Shown piece after piece: positions 1-10,927 of a stretch of 64,000 nucleotides of DNA. Location of the stretch: NCBI RefSeq assembly GCF_000953825.1, contig NZ_BBUL01000020.1:186001-250000 (forward strand), in the 5' to 3' direction. The translations under genes and the position numbers were made by a program. The DNA comes from Cellvibrio sp. OA-2007. Its GTDB lineage: Bacteria; Pseudomonadota; Gammaproteobacteria; Pseudomonadales; Cellvibrionaceae. The notes under the pieces were generated by a model. It did not search any database. It was given only the letters and a program-made list of their open reading frames with translations, and was not told the DNA's origin. Position 1 is the first letter of the stretch. The number at the start of each line of letters is the position of its first letter.

Positions 1-923
1 TGGTTTTGGCGACTATCAACCAAGAGCAATACGCGGTCTGCTTGTTGGATTTCTTGCCAGGCGCGTTGGATGCCGATTTGCTCAACTTCATCCGGGCTCT
101 CACGTAATCCGGCGGTATCGATAATGTGTAGTGGCATGCCATCGATATGAATATGTTCACGCAATACATCGCGCGTGGTGCCTTCAATACTGGTGACGAT
201 GGCGGATTCGCGCCCACTTAAGGCATTGAGCAGACTGGATTTTCCCGCATTCGGGCGGCCGGCGATAACAACTCGCATACCGTCGCGCATCAACACACCC
301 TGACGCGCTTCTTTAAATACTTGCTGCAATTTGCTGGTGATGCCATCCAAGTCCCGCGCTACCTTGCCGTCGCTGAGAAAATCGATCTCCTCTTCAGGGA
401 AGTCGATGGAGGCTTCAACATAAATACGCAAATGGATCAGTGCTTCTACCAGTTCATGGATGCGCTTGGAAAAGGCACCTTGCAGCGAGTGCAGGGCATT
501 GCGCGCCGCTTGTTCGCTGGTGGCATCGATTAAATCGGCAATGGCTTCGGCTTGGGTGAGATCGAGTTTGTCATTGAGAAAGGCGCGCTCAGAAAACTCA
601 CCCGGGCGGGCGAGGCGAATCCCCAACTGGGTAATTTCGCGCAGGAGTAGATCGAGAATAACCGGGCCGCCATGGCCTTGCAGTTCAAGGACATCTTCAC
701 CGGTAAAGGAATTGGGGCCGGGAAAGAACAGGGCGATACCCTGATCCAGCACCTCACCAGCGCGATTGTTGAAATCGCAATAATGGGCGTGGCGCGGTTG
801 GAGATTAATAGAAAGAAGACTTTCAGCCACAAGTCTGGCTTTGGCACCAGAGACGCGGACTATGCCGACCCCACCGCGGCCAGTGGCGGTGGCGATGGCG
901 GCGATGGTGTCGGTAATGATCAT
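1..923 (-). CDS. mnmE: MnmE (TrmE) tRNA-modifying GTPase, 3' end outside the window
   Basis: MnmE works with MnmG to install the 5-carboxymethylaminomethyl group on wobble uridine 34 of certain tRNAs. About 307 N-terminal codons are present, against about 450 for the family. The start is the ATG at 921-923, giving [20 protein letters not shown], the typical folate-binding N-terminal domain. A helical segment follows, and then a G domain with a P-loop (GRPNAGKSS), a TTRDV switch and a DTAG motif. The rest of the G domain and the C-terminal cysteine motif lie beyond base 1. It follows yidC by nine bases in the conserved rpmH-rnpA-yidD-yidC-mnmE order and is probably co-transcribed with it. Identification is secure; only completeness is limited by the window edge. 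Confidence 0.96.
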   Translation of the reverse strand, partial: MIITDTIAAIATATGRGGVGIVRVSGAKARLVAESLLSINLQPRHAHYCDFNNRAGEVLDQGIALFFPGPNSFTGEDVLELQGHGGPVILDLLLREITQLGIRLARPGEFSERAFLNDKLDLTQAEAIADLIDATSEQAARNALHSLQGAFSKRIHELVEALIHLRIYVEASIDFPEEEIDFLSDGKVARDLDGITSKLQQVFKEARQGVLMRDGMRVVIAGRPNAGKSSLLNALSGRESAIVTSIEGTTRDVLREHIHIDGMPLHIIDTAGLRESPDEVEQIGIQRAWQEIQQADRVLLLVDSRQN

Positions 924-932
924 AGTCGTAAC

Positions 933-2597
933 TTATTTAGCGGCAGGTTCGGCGTCGATTTGTTTGGTAATAATGTACTGCTGCAAAATCGACAAGCTGT
1001 TGTTGGTAACCCAGTAAAGTACCAGACCGGCGGGGAACCAGAGGAACATAAAGGTGAAGACCAAGGGCAGCATTTGCATAATGCGCGCCTGCATTGGGTC
1101 AGTCGGTTGCGGGTTTAACTTCTGCATAAAAAACATAGTAATACCGTAGATGACCGGCAATACAAAGTAGGGGTCTTTTACCGACAGATCCATAATCCAG
1201 CCAAAGAAAGGTGAATGGCGCAGTTCCACCGATTCCATCAATACATAATAAAGTGCGAGGAATACCGGCATTTGGATCAGCAGCGGTAAACAACCACCAA
1301 ACGGATTCACCTTTTCAGTTTTGTACATCTTCATCATTTCTTGTGAGAGCTTTTGGCGATCATCGCCCAAACGCTCTTTCAACTCAGCCATCTTCGGCGC
1401 TAACTTACGCATTTTCGCCATGGATTTATAGCTAGTTGCTGACAATTTGAAGAACAGCAGTTTTACGCAGAGGGTCAGGCCGATAATCGCCAAGCCCCAG
1501 TTGCCCACCAGATTGTGGATAAATTTCAGCACCCAAAACAGTGGTTTAGCCACCCACCAGAGCCAGCCGTAGTCTACGGTCAGGTCGAGGTAGGGAGAGA
1601 TCTGTTCCAAGCGCTCGGTATCTTTTGGACCGGCGTAAAAACTGGCCGAAATAGTGCCTTGGGTACCGGCAGCGACTTCATTAACTTTGCCGGTAAAACC
1701 CAGCAAATACAGGTCATTGTCGCCTAACTTGCGCAAGTGATAGGTGTTCTGACTGTCTGCATCTGGAATCCAGGCGCTGATAAAGTAATGTTGCACCATC
1801 GCGACCCAACCGCCCTGCACACCAATTTTTTCCTCTTTTTCGGCCAGATGAGCAAAGGTGATTTTTTTGTATTTGTCATCTGGTGTAGTAATCGCTGCAC
1901 CCAGGAACGGGTTCATTTCCAAGGCGCTGACTTTGACGAAGTTTTGGCTATCGCGTTTGATTTGGCCATAGAGTTGAGCAGACCAATTATTAGCACTTTG
2001 GTTATCGATCAGGTATTCGATATTGATCAGGTAATCGCCGCGGGTAAAGGTGAAACGCTTGGTAATTTTGACATCACCCTGTGCCATAGTCAGATCAACT
2101 ACTAATTGGTTTTCACTTTCTGCGAGAGTGTAAGTCGTTTTTTCGCTGCTAAATAAAGGGCGACCTTGGGTGGTATCTGTGCCATTGGCGCCGATTAACC
2201 CGCTTTGTGCGAGATAAGTGTGGTGGTCGCGGTTATCGAGCAGAACAAAGGGTTGATCTGGTGTATTTAACTTGAGGAAATGACGCGGCAGTGCCAATTG
2301 CACTATATCGCCACCCAAAGGATTGATAGTGAGATCAAAACTGTCAGTTTTTACCGAAATCAACTGGTTTGAAGCGATAGTTGTTTTTTCCGCTTCCGAC
2401 AAACTGTTGGCCGCGACGGGAATTTCGCTGTTAGCAACAGAGGTTGTCGCTGGAATAGCCCCATTATTGGTTGGCGCTGTTTGTGTAGCCACCGTAGTTG
2501 ATGTGGGAAGTTTTTCCTGAAATTCATGCCAGCGAATAACTAACATCAACAAGGTAGCGAGAATTGCTGCAATTAATAGGTTTTTTTGCCAATCCAT
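933..2597 (-). CDS. yidC: Membrane protein insertase YidC
   Basis: YidC inserts and folds inner-membrane proteins, alone or with SecYEG. The 554-residue length is normal for the Gram-negative long form. It has an N-terminal transmembrane anchor (about residues 5-22, after MDWQKN), a large periplasmic beta-supersandwich domain (about 60-340), and the conserved C-terminal five-helix insertase core with the amphipathic KMRKLAPKMAELKE segment and the NPFGGCLPLLIQMPVF motif. An ATG five codons upstream (2612) is in frame, but MDWQKN matches the usual family start. Translation would begin two bases before the yidD stop, so the genes are tightly coupled. The tail is short (IDAEPAAK), without the long basic extension of some homologues. 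Confidence 0.97.
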   Translation of the reverse strand: MDWQKNLLIAAILATLLMLVIRWHEFQEKLPTSTTVATQTAPTNNGAIPATTSVANSEIPVAANSLSEAEKTTIASNQLISVKTDSFDLTINPLGGDIVQLALPRHFLKLNTPDQPFVLLDNRDHHTYLAQSGLIGANGTDTTQGRPLFSSEKTTYTLAESENQLVVDLTMAQGDVKITKRFTFTRGDYLINIEYLIDNQSANNWSAQLYGQIKRDSQNFVKVSALEMNPFLGAAITTPDDKYKKITFAHLAEKEEKIGVQGGWVAMVQHYFISAWIPDADSQNTYHLRKLGDNDLYLLGFTGKVNEVAAGTQGTISASFYAGPKDTERLEQISPYLDLTVDYGWLWWVAKPLFWVLKFIHNLVGNWGLAIIGLTLCVKLLFFKLSATSYKSMAKMRKLAPKMAELKERLGDDRQKLSQEMMKMYKTEKVNPFGGCLPLLIQMPVFLALYYVLMESVELRHSPFFGWIMDLSVKDPYFVLPVIYGITMFFMQKLNPQPTDPMQARIMQMLPLVFTFMFLWFPAGLVLYWVTNNSLSILQQYIITKQIDAEPAAK

Positions 2598-2598
2598 C

Positions 2599-2901
2599 TT
2601 AATGACTGCCATCAGTAGTGTGTGAATGAATAGAAGAACAACAACTTTTTTTCAATTCCGGTACCGGATCCAAGCCGCCTTCATGCCAAGGGTGGCATTT
2701 TAATAAGCGCCGCAGGGTTAGATAAGACCCTATAAAAAATCCGTGCCGCACAATTGCCTCTTCCGAATAATGTGAGCAGCTGGGATAGAAGCGGCATTGG
2801 TTGCCGATCCAGGGGCTCAATAAGTAGCGATAGCCGTGCAGCAATTTCACTGCCAGCCAGATCAAGCCGGAATGCGCGCTATTGATCAGTCGCTTTAGCA
2901 T
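2599..2901 (-). CDS. yidD: Membrane protein insertion efficiency factor YidD
   Basis: This is a 100-residue small membrane-associated protein of the YidD family, which assists YidC-dependent insertion. The family signature is clear: [20 protein letters not shown] (residues 27-46, with the conserved cysteine pair), then the [16 protein letters not shown] block. It starts inside the 3' end of rnpA (23-base overlap) and ends next to the yidC start, so it sits in the usual rnpA-yidD-yidC operon with translational coupling on both sides. The C-terminus is serine/histidine rich ([14 protein letters not shown]), a variable region in this family. Confidence 0.95.
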   Translation of the reverse strand: MLKRLINSAHSGLIWLAVKLLHGYRYLLSPWIGNQCRFYPSCSHYSEEAIVRHGFFIGSYLTLRRLLKCHPWHEGGLDPVPELKKSCCSSIHSHTTDGSH

Positions 2902-3394
2902 CTGTATCCGCCTTTGATTCCACCCCTTGAGTTTGCGCCTGCGATGTTAACCGATGATGGCGCACTTTTTTGAAAATTCGCTGCCATTGTTGATTTAATT
3001 GCTGGGTAAACTCGCTGCTGGACAAACTATCCATGCCTTTGCGCGATAAGACCACAATATCCAGCCCGGCTAATTCTTGTTGCTGCAGACGGAAACTCTC
3101 GCGGATCAAGCGTTTCATGCGGTTGCGTTCAACGGCCAGTTTCATGTGTTTTTTGGCCATCACCAAACCCAAGCGTGGTTGTGTTTGCTGGTTGAGGCGG
3201 GCGAGGATTAAAAAATACTGGTGCGAGGCGCGAAACGGCGCATTATCAAACACAGGTTTGAAATCAGCGGCACAAAGTAAACGCAGGGATTTGGTAAAAC
3301 GGAAGGATGCGGTGTTAGAACCTGGACCAAAGCGGGAATCGCTCTGGGGTTGATTCGAACTAGCAGACTGTTGAAATTCTATTTTGGCTGGCAT
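2879..3394 (-). CDS. rnpA: Ribonuclease P protein component, with N-terminal extension
   Basis: This is the protein subunit of RNase P, which helps the catalytic RNA mature tRNA 5' ends. The core is recognised from RFTKSLRLL (about residue 32), the RNR motif region [13 protein letters not shown] (90-102) and [11 protein letters not shown]. It is 171 residues against about 120 in most relatives. Roughly 30 residues precede the usual start, rich in Ser, Asn and Gln, and about 20 follow the core. No in-frame ATG, GTG or TTG lies between the ATG at 3392-3394 and the conserved core, so the extension seems real unless a rarer start codon is used. There is no convincing Shine-Dalgarno sequence; translation may depend on rpmH upstream. 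Confidence 0.94.
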   Translation of the reverse strand: MPAKIEFQQSASSNQPQSDSRFGPGSNTASFRFTKSLRLLCAADFKPVFDNAPFRASHQYFLILARLNQQTQPRLGLVMAKKHMKLAVERNRMKRLIRESFRLQQQELAGLDIVVLSRKGMDSLSSSEFTQQLNQQWQRIFKKVRHHRLTSQAQTQGVESKADTDAKATDQ

Positions 3395-3501
3395 ATGTGC
3401 GCTAAAAATAGTCTAGGAATGACCGTTATCGACTACTTTCGTCTCACGTTTGCCAATAACAAATTTCAACAAACTGCTAGTGAACCAAGAATCGAGATCA
3501 A

Positions 3502-3639
3502 TTAAACGCGAGTCAACTCGGCACGGCCTTTGGCGCGACGACGAGCCAATACCAAACGACCACCTTTAGTAGCCATACGAGCACGGAAACCGTGGTTGCG
3601 AACGCGTTTCAGATTGCTGGGTTGGAATGTTCTTTTCAT
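3502..3639 (-). CDS. rpmH: 50S ribosomal protein bL34
   Basis: This encodes the 45-residue ribosomal protein bL34 of the large subunit. The translation begins [18 protein letters not shown] and ends KGRAELTRV, matching the family end to end. Its lysine/arginine-rich composition fits rRNA binding. It is the first gene of the leftward operon rpmH-rnpA-yidD-yidC-mnmE. A sigma70-like promoter lies upstream at 3695-3723 on the same strand. Confidence 0.98.
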   Translation of the reverse strand: MKRTFQPSNLKRVRNHGFRARMATKGGRLVLARRRAKGRAELTRV

Positions 3640-4118
3640 GATAAACCTGTTAAAAATCCTGAGTTAATTCACACGGCGTGCGAAAAGAGGCGGGATTCTA
3701 AAGAATGCGGCCGCCTAAAGCAAATTTATTTGAGCAAATAATCTACAAAACCGGGGAAATTTGACTGCACACATCTTCTACCAGCTTTCCCCCAGTTAAT
3801 TAAGATGTTATCAACAGTGTTATCCACAGATTTAGCGTTTTATTCCTTATGTTTATCGGTTTTTAAGGTGCTCAGTTAAGCTCCTCACCATAGCGTAACT
3901 AATTGAATCTTAATGGCTAAGTTTTAGTCCATTAAATTAAATTTGGTTTTTGTTGTGGATAACTCTGGGGGGCGAGAGTAGACTTGGCTCCCCCTGCATA
4001 AACCTGTGTTGGTTATTCTTGTTAGAGTCGATTAACAGCGGCAGGTTTTGGTTTTTATTTCTGTTTATCAATACATCAATAAACAATAATCGCAATCTGC
4101 GTTTCGGGAGTTTTGGTT
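3640..4118. other. Origin-like intergenic region with DnaA boxes (rpmH-dnaA)
   Basis: This A+T-rich, gene-free region separates the divergent rpmH and dnaA operons, a common site of oriC in gammaproteobacteria outside the enterics. It holds a consensus DnaA box TTATCCACA at 3820-3828, a one-mismatch box TTATCAACA at 3808-3816 in the same direction, and a consensus box on the opposite strand (TGTGGATAA, 3954-3962). Runs of A/T surround the boxes (for example 3716-3760 and 3900-3950). These boxes could also serve dnaA autoregulation. Origin function is inferred from gene order and boxes and would need a skew plot of the whole chromosome. Confidence 0.7.
3695..3723 (-). promoter_or_regulatory. 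Predicted sigma70 promoter for rpmH
   Basis: On the minus strand a TTGCTT -35 element (3718-3723) and a TAGAAT -10 element (3695-3700) are separated by exactly 17 bases. This places transcription start roughly 50 bases upstream of the rpmH start codon. The elements are seen directly; promoter activity is inferred. Confidence 0.6.
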
Positions 4119-5711
4119 TTGCTGCAATCGATTTGGAAATTATGTGCCGCCAGTTTGCAGGATGAATTGCCTTCGCAGCAGTTCAATACCTGGATTCGGC
4201 CATTGCAAATCGATGAGTCAGCCTCACCTCAGGAATTGCGTTTGTTGGCGCCGAACCGGTTTATTTGCGATTGGGTGGCAGAAAAGTTTCTCAATCGCAT
4301 CCGCGAGCTGGCCAGTCACTATCATCAAGATAATAGTCTGCAAGTGGCTGTGGGGGTTGCACCGCGCCCGGCAACTGGTTTTCAAGCGGCATCAGTCAAC
4401 TCCCAATCAATAGCACCCAAACAATTTGCGCCAAAATATGAGCCTGCTGCTGCAGAGGGAAGTTCAGCCCAGCCAGAACAGCATGTGCGCGAGGATAATC
4501 TGGCGTTTGGCAGTAAAAATACAGAGCCTGAACAGGCTAGTGATGGCTATATAAATTCTCCTAATAGAGCTAATAAACCAGCTAAAATCGTCGAATATGA
4601 TGCTAAATCACGGGATATTATTGTAGAAAGCAGCAGTTTTGATAGCACTCGTGTAACGCCCGAGTTGGAAGTGGAGGGTGGCCTCAAACACAGTAATTAT
4701 TTAAATGTCTCATCGACCTTCGCTACTTTTGTGGAAGGTAAGTCGAACCAATTAGGTCTGGCTGCAGCGCGTCAGGTAGCGGAAAATCCGGGTGGCGCTT
4801 ATAACCCCCTCTTTATCTACGGTGGGGTAGGTTTGGGTAAAACCCACTTGATGCAGGCGGTGGGCAATGCCATGGTGGCACGCAACCCCAATGCCAAAGT
4901 TGTCTATCTGCACTCCGAGCGGTTTGTGGCAGATATGGTAAAAGCGCTGCAGTTGAACGCAATCAATGATTTCAAACGCTATTACCGGTCGATGGATGCG
5001 TTGCTTATCGACGATATTCAATTTTTTGCCGGTAAAGAGCGCTCGCAAGAAGAGTTTTTTCACACCTTTAATTCACTGCTGGAAGGCGGCCGCCAAATTA
5101 TCCTGACCTGTGACCGTTTTCCTAAAGAAATCAATGGCTTAGAAGAGCGGTTGAAATCCCGTTTTGGCTGGGGCTTAACGGTAGCAGTGGAGCCGCCAGA
5201 GCTGGAAACGCGGGTGGCGATTTTGATGAAAAAGGCGGAGCAGGTGAATATCGATTTACCACACGACGCCGCATTTTTTATCGCCCAGCGTATTCGCGCT
5301 AACGTGCGCGACCTTGAAGGCGCTTTGAAGCGGGTAATCGCCAGCGCTAATTTTACCGGTCGGCCCATCGATGTCGAACTGGTGCGTGAAGCCTTAAAAG
5401 ACTTGTTGGCGCTGCAGGATAAACAGGTCGGTATTGATAATATCCAGCGGGTAGTCTGTGAATATTACAAAATCAAAATGAACGACATGATTTCCAAGCG
5501 TCGCAGTCGTTCAGTGGCGCGCCCGCGCCAGGTGGCTATGGCCTTGGCCAAAGAATTGACCAATCACAGTCTGCCGGAAATTGGTGAAGCATTTGGCGGC
5601 CGCGACCACACTACGGTGCTGCACGCTTGCCGCAAAATTAAGGAATTACAGGAAGAGACCGCAGATATCCGCGAGGATATGAAAAACTTGCTGCGTTCGC
5701 TGACAACTTGA
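4119..5711 (+). CDS. dnaA: Chromosomal replication initiator DnaA (TTG start)
   Basis: DnaA is the AAA+ initiator that binds DnaA boxes and opens the origin. I chose the TTG at 4119 over the TTG at 4113: a GGGAG (4106-4110) then sits eight bases upstream, and the conserved W falls at residue 6, as in the E. coli protein. The domains are I (1-80, helicase loader contacts), an unusually long and hydrophilic II (about 85-190), the AAA+ domain III with Walker [10 protein letters not shown] (235-243) and Walker B LLIDD (295-299), and domain IV ending with the DnaA-box recognition signature [11 protein letters not shown] near residue 493. It is 530 residues against 467 in E. coli, the difference lying mainly in domain II. 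Confidence 0.97.
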   Translation: MLQSIWKLCAASLQDELPSQQFNTWIRPLQIDESASPQELRLLAPNRFICDWVAEKFLNRIRELASHYHQDNSLQVAVGVAPRPATGFQAASVNSQSIAPKQFAPKYEPAAAEGSSAQPEQHVREDNLAFGSKNTEPEQASDGYINSPNRANKPAKIVEYDAKSRDIIVESSSFDSTRVTPELEVEGGLKHSNYLNVSSTFATFVEGKSNQLGLAAARQVAENPGGAYNPLFIYGGVGLGKTHLMQAVGNAMVARNPNAKVVYLHSERFVADMVKALQLNAINDFKRYYRSMDALLIDDIQFFAGKERSQEEFFHTFNSLLEGGRQIILTCDRFPKEINGLEERLKSRFGWGLTVAVEPPELETRVAILMKKAEQVNIDLPHDAAFFIAQRIRANVRDLEGALKRVIASANFTGRPIDVELVREALKDLLALQDKQVGIDNIQRVVCEYYKIKMNDMISKRRSRSVARPRQVAMALAKELTNHSLPEIGEAFGGRDHTTVLHACRKIKELQEETADIREDMKNLLRSLTT

Positions 5712-5794
5712 TTTATAAACACTGTTGTTTTGTGCTTGATCCAGTAGAGATAAAAACGCAATAAGTCCCGGAAGATTACCTAAGAGACCATCAC

Positions 5795-6898
5795 ATGAAA
5801 TTTGTCGTATCCCGCGAAGCCTTGCTCAAACCCTTACAACTGGTAGCTGGTGTGGTGGAGCGTCGTCAAACGCTGCCGGTGTTGTCCAATGTATTGATTC
5901 AATTGAATGATGATCAACTCTCGCTCACCGGTACGGATCTTGAGGTAGAGATTGTCGGGCGCATCACACTGGAGCAAGCCGGAGTATCGGGCGAAATTAC
6001 AGTTCCGGCACGTAAGTTGGTAGATATCTGCAGATCCCTGCCTGATGGCAGCAATATTGAGTTTTTTCTCGAAGAAAACCGCATTATGGTCAAATCTGGC
6101 CGCAGCCGGTTTACTCTTTCTACTTTACCTGCTGCCGATTTTCCTAATGTTGAAGATACACCGGGCAATTTACGTTTTAGCTGCGCGCAACAAGAAGTTA
6201 AACGCCTGATTGAACGCACAGCGTTTGCTATGGCACAGCAGGATGTTCGCTACTACTTGAATGGTATGTTGTGGGAAGTACGCCAGGATCAATTGCGTGT
6301 AGTGGCTACCGATGGTCACCGTATGGCGATGTGTACACGCGCAGTTGCGGTAAATACCGCAGACGTTATTCAGGCTATTTTGCCACGTAAAGGTGTATTG
6401 GAATTATCGCGTCTGCTGGATGATTCTACCGCCCAGGTTGAAGTAGTACTGAGTTCTAATCATATTCGTGTCACCTCAATGGATTACACCTTCACCTCCA
6501 AGTTGGTCGATGGCAAATTCCCCGAATACGAGCGTGTGTTGCCTCGCGGTGGTAATAAGGTGGTGATTGGTTCGCGCCTTGAATTGAAACAAGCCTTTGG
6601 CCGCACGGCAATCTTATCCAATGAAAAGTATCGCGGTGTACGTTTGTTGCTGTCCGATGGTAGCTTGACCATAGTGGCTAACAACCCAGAGCAAGAAGAA
6701 GCTGAAGAACAGGTCACCGTGGATTACACAGGTGAATCTCTGGAAGTAGGTTTTAACGTGAGCTATTTGCAGGATGTTACCAACGTTATCAGCAATGATA
6801 ATGTGAAGATTACCCTGTCAGATGCTAACTCCAGTGCTCTGTTAGAAGAACCGGAAAACAGCGATTCCCTCTATGTAGTAATGCCGATGCGCCTGTAA
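5795..6898 (+). CDS. dnaN: DNA polymerase III beta subunit (sliding clamp)
   Basis: The beta clamp encircles DNA as a dimer and tethers polymerase III and other factors. It has 367 residues, the standard length, from MKFVVSREALLKPLQLV to YVVMPMRL, the conserved C-terminal peptide beside the partner-binding pocket. Three repeated clamp domains of about 120 residues are expected, and the sequence is collinear with the family throughout (for example RVVATDGHRMAM and NNPEQEEAEE). It follows dnaA after 83 bases and precedes recF after 32 bases. Confidence 0.98.
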   Translation: MKFVVSREALLKPLQLVAGVVERRQTLPVLSNVLIQLNDDQLSLTGTDLEVEIVGRITLEQAGVSGEITVPARKLVDICRSLPDGSNIEFFLEENRIMVKSGRSRFTLSTLPAADFPNVEDTPGNLRFSCAQQEVKRLIERTAFAMAQQDVRYYLNGMLWEVRQDQLRVVATDGHRMAMCTRAVAVNTADVIQAILPRKGVLELSRLLDDSTAQVEVVLSSNHIRVTSMDYTFTSKLVDGKFPEYERVLPRGGNKVVIGSRLELKQAFGRTAILSNEKYRGVRLLLSDGSLTIVANNPEQEEAEEQVTVDYTGESLEVGFNVSYLQDVTNVISNDNVKITLSDANSSALLEEPENSDSLYVVMPMRL

Positions 6899-6930
6899 GG
6901 GTGCATTGGTAGAACAGTCTTGTTGGTCGT

Positions 6931-8049
6931 ATGACCTTAAAACGTCTATTTATTCAAAACCTGCGCAATCTGGAAGGGGTGGATATCACACCTTCGCTGC
7001 AGGTGAATCTTATCTACGGTGAAAATGGCTCTGGTAAAACCAGTGTACTGGAAGCTATCAATCTACTTGCCCTTGGTCGTTCCTTTCGCAGTCATAAACA
7101 CAAACCGCTTATCAATCACCAACAATCCTCGTTTACGGTGTTTGGCCGTGTGCATACAGATGATGAATCTGATGTGCCGATTGGTATTAGTCGCCATATG
7201 GATGGTGAAGCGAGTTTTAAAGCGAATGGAGTCTTGGTGCCATCGGCGGCTGATCTTGCTGCCTATCTGCCAGTTCAGGTCATTAATTCCGATACCTTTC
7301 TATTGTTGGAAGGTAGCCCTAAGGTTCGGCGGCAGTTTATCGATTGGTTAGTGTTTCACGTGGAACCTAATTTCTTCCCAGCTTGGAAAGCCATTCAACG
7401 CTGCTTGAAACACCGCAATAGCCTGCTGCGGCGTGATAGAATAGACCCCTTTGAATTAGCGCCCTGGGATAAAGAACTAGTAGATTTGACCAATAAAATC
7501 CACGAGTTTCGCACCCAGTGTATGGCGCATTTCAATGAAACCTTTGCTGTGTTGCTGAAAGAATTTATCAACATTGACGGTATAGCACTTGGTTATTATC
7601 GCGGCTGGGATAAAGACAAAGCCTATACCGATGTTCTTGCTGACAGCCTTGAACGTGATAAACGCCAAGGATATACCCATGCCGGTAGTCACAGGGCAGA
7701 TTTAAAAATAACAGTGAATGGCTTGGATGCCGCAGAAGTTCTTTCGCGCGGGCAACAAAAGCTACTCGTATGTGCACTCAAAATTGCTCAGGGCTATGTA
7801 TTTACCCGAATTACCGGGCGAAAATCGATTTATTTAGTGGACGATTTACCCGCTGAATTAGATGAAAAGCACCGTGCACTATTAGTTCATTGGTTGGATA
7901 CCATGAATACTCAGGTATTTATTACCGGGGTTGATTCAGAAACCCTGTTATCCAGCTGGCGTGATAAGACCAAAATTACCCCTAAAATGTTCCACGTGGA
8001 ACAGGGCAGGGTGACTGAGGTGGTTAATTCCTCTGTTATCGCCCAATAG
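6931..8049 (+). CDS. recF: DNA replication and repair protein RecF
   Basis: RecF is an SMC-like ATPase that loads RecA at single-strand gaps with RecO and RecR. The Walker A motif YGENGSGKTS is at residues 29-38, the ABC-type signature LSRGQQKLLV near residue 270, and a Walker B of the form YLVDDLPAELD near 304-314. Its 372 residues are normal. It lies between dnaN and gyrB as in many bacteria and probably shares their transcripts. No anomaly was seen. Confidence 0.96.
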   Translation: MTLKRLFIQNLRNLEGVDITPSLQVNLIYGENGSGKTSVLEAINLLALGRSFRSHKHKPLINHQQSSFTVFGRVHTDDESDVPIGISRHMDGEASFKANGVLVPSAADLAAYLPVQVINSDTFLLLEGSPKVRRQFIDWLVFHVEPNFFPAWKAIQRCLKHRNSLLRRDRIDPFELAPWDKELVDLTNKIHEFRTQCMAHFNETFAVLLKEFINIDGIALGYYRGWDKDKAYTDVLADSLERDKRQGYTHAGSHRADLKITVNGLDAAEVLSRGQQKLLVCALKIAQGYVFTRITGRKSIYLVDDLPAELDEKHRALLVHWLDTMNTQVFITGVDSETLLSSWRDKTKITPKMFHVEQGRVTEVVNSSVIAQ

Positions 8050-8079
8050 ATTATGCGCAACCAGCTTGGTTGCTACTGA

Positions 8080-10520
<2,441 letters not shown>

Positions 10521-10521
<1 letters not shown>

Positions 10522-10552
10522 AAACTATTAATTTTTATATATTAATAGTTTT
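10521..10552 (+). repeat. A/T-rich perfect inverted repeat at the gyrB stop
   Basis: AAAACTATTAAT (10521-10532) and ATTAATAGTTTT (10541-10552) form a perfect 12-base stem with an 8-base loop, starting at the last base of the gyrB stop codon. It lacks G/C pairs for a classic terminator but could stabilise the gyrB transcript 3' end. Confidence 0.6.
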
Positions 10553-10565
10553 GATATCTATAAAT

Positions 10566-10597
10566 AAAAGGCCGAATTCAAGTGAATTCGGCCTTTT
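10566..10597 (+). terminator. Rho-independent terminator after gyrB
   Basis: AAAAGGCCGAATTC (10566-10579) pairs perfectly with GAATTCGGCCTTTT (10584-10597) around a four-base loop, and the 3' arm ends in a T run. This is a strong intrinsic terminator closing the dnaA-gyrB block; its symmetry would let it act on both strands. Confidence 0.9.
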
Positions 10598-10707
10598 ATA
10601 TTCAGAAATGAAATAAAAAATCTTGTTAAATTTCTAAATATCCAATTTTGACTGGTCTATACTCAGGACGTAGTGAGTAGTTTGGATGAGATTAACTGTG
10701 TAGCGAG

Positions 10708-10881
10708 ATGACTTTAATGATCACTGAAAAAAAAGCACCCAAGGTATTGTTAACCCAAATTGAAGATGCACTTGAAGAGCGTCAGCGCCAAGATCGACGC
10801 CAATACCACGAGGGAATCCCGCAGGACGTACCTCATGAACGGCGCAAAAATGATCGCCGCGAGCGCAAGGCGAGCAAATAA
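10708..10881 (+). CDS. Small highly charged protein (57 aa), function unknown
   Basis: This short reading frame lies between two strong terminators and encodes 57 residues (54 if the in-frame ATG at 10717 is used; a weak GAG nine bases upstream favours the latter). The product is very charged, with LEERQRQDRRQYHEG in the middle and a basic end HERRKNDRRERKASK. It has no hydrophobic segment, so it is probably cytoplasmic and perhaps nucleic-acid associated. I do not recognise a family. Its isolation between terminators argues for a separate transcription unit rather than chance. Moderately sure it is a gene; function unknown. Confidence 0.6.
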   Translation: MTLMITEKKAPKVLLTQIEDALEERQRQDRRQYHEGIPQDVPHERRKNDRRERKASK

Positions 10882-10893
10882 ATCGCAATCATA

Positions 10894-10914
10894 AAAGGGG
10901 CTACAAGCCCCTTT
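10894..10914. terminator. Bidirectional intrinsic terminator
   Basis: AAAGGGGCT (10894-10902), loop ACA, AGCCCCTTT (10906-10914). It lies between the convergent small-protein gene and the amylase gene and has A and T tails on both sides, so it can serve both. Confidence 0.85.
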
Positions 10915-10927
10915 ATTACGTCTTCTA

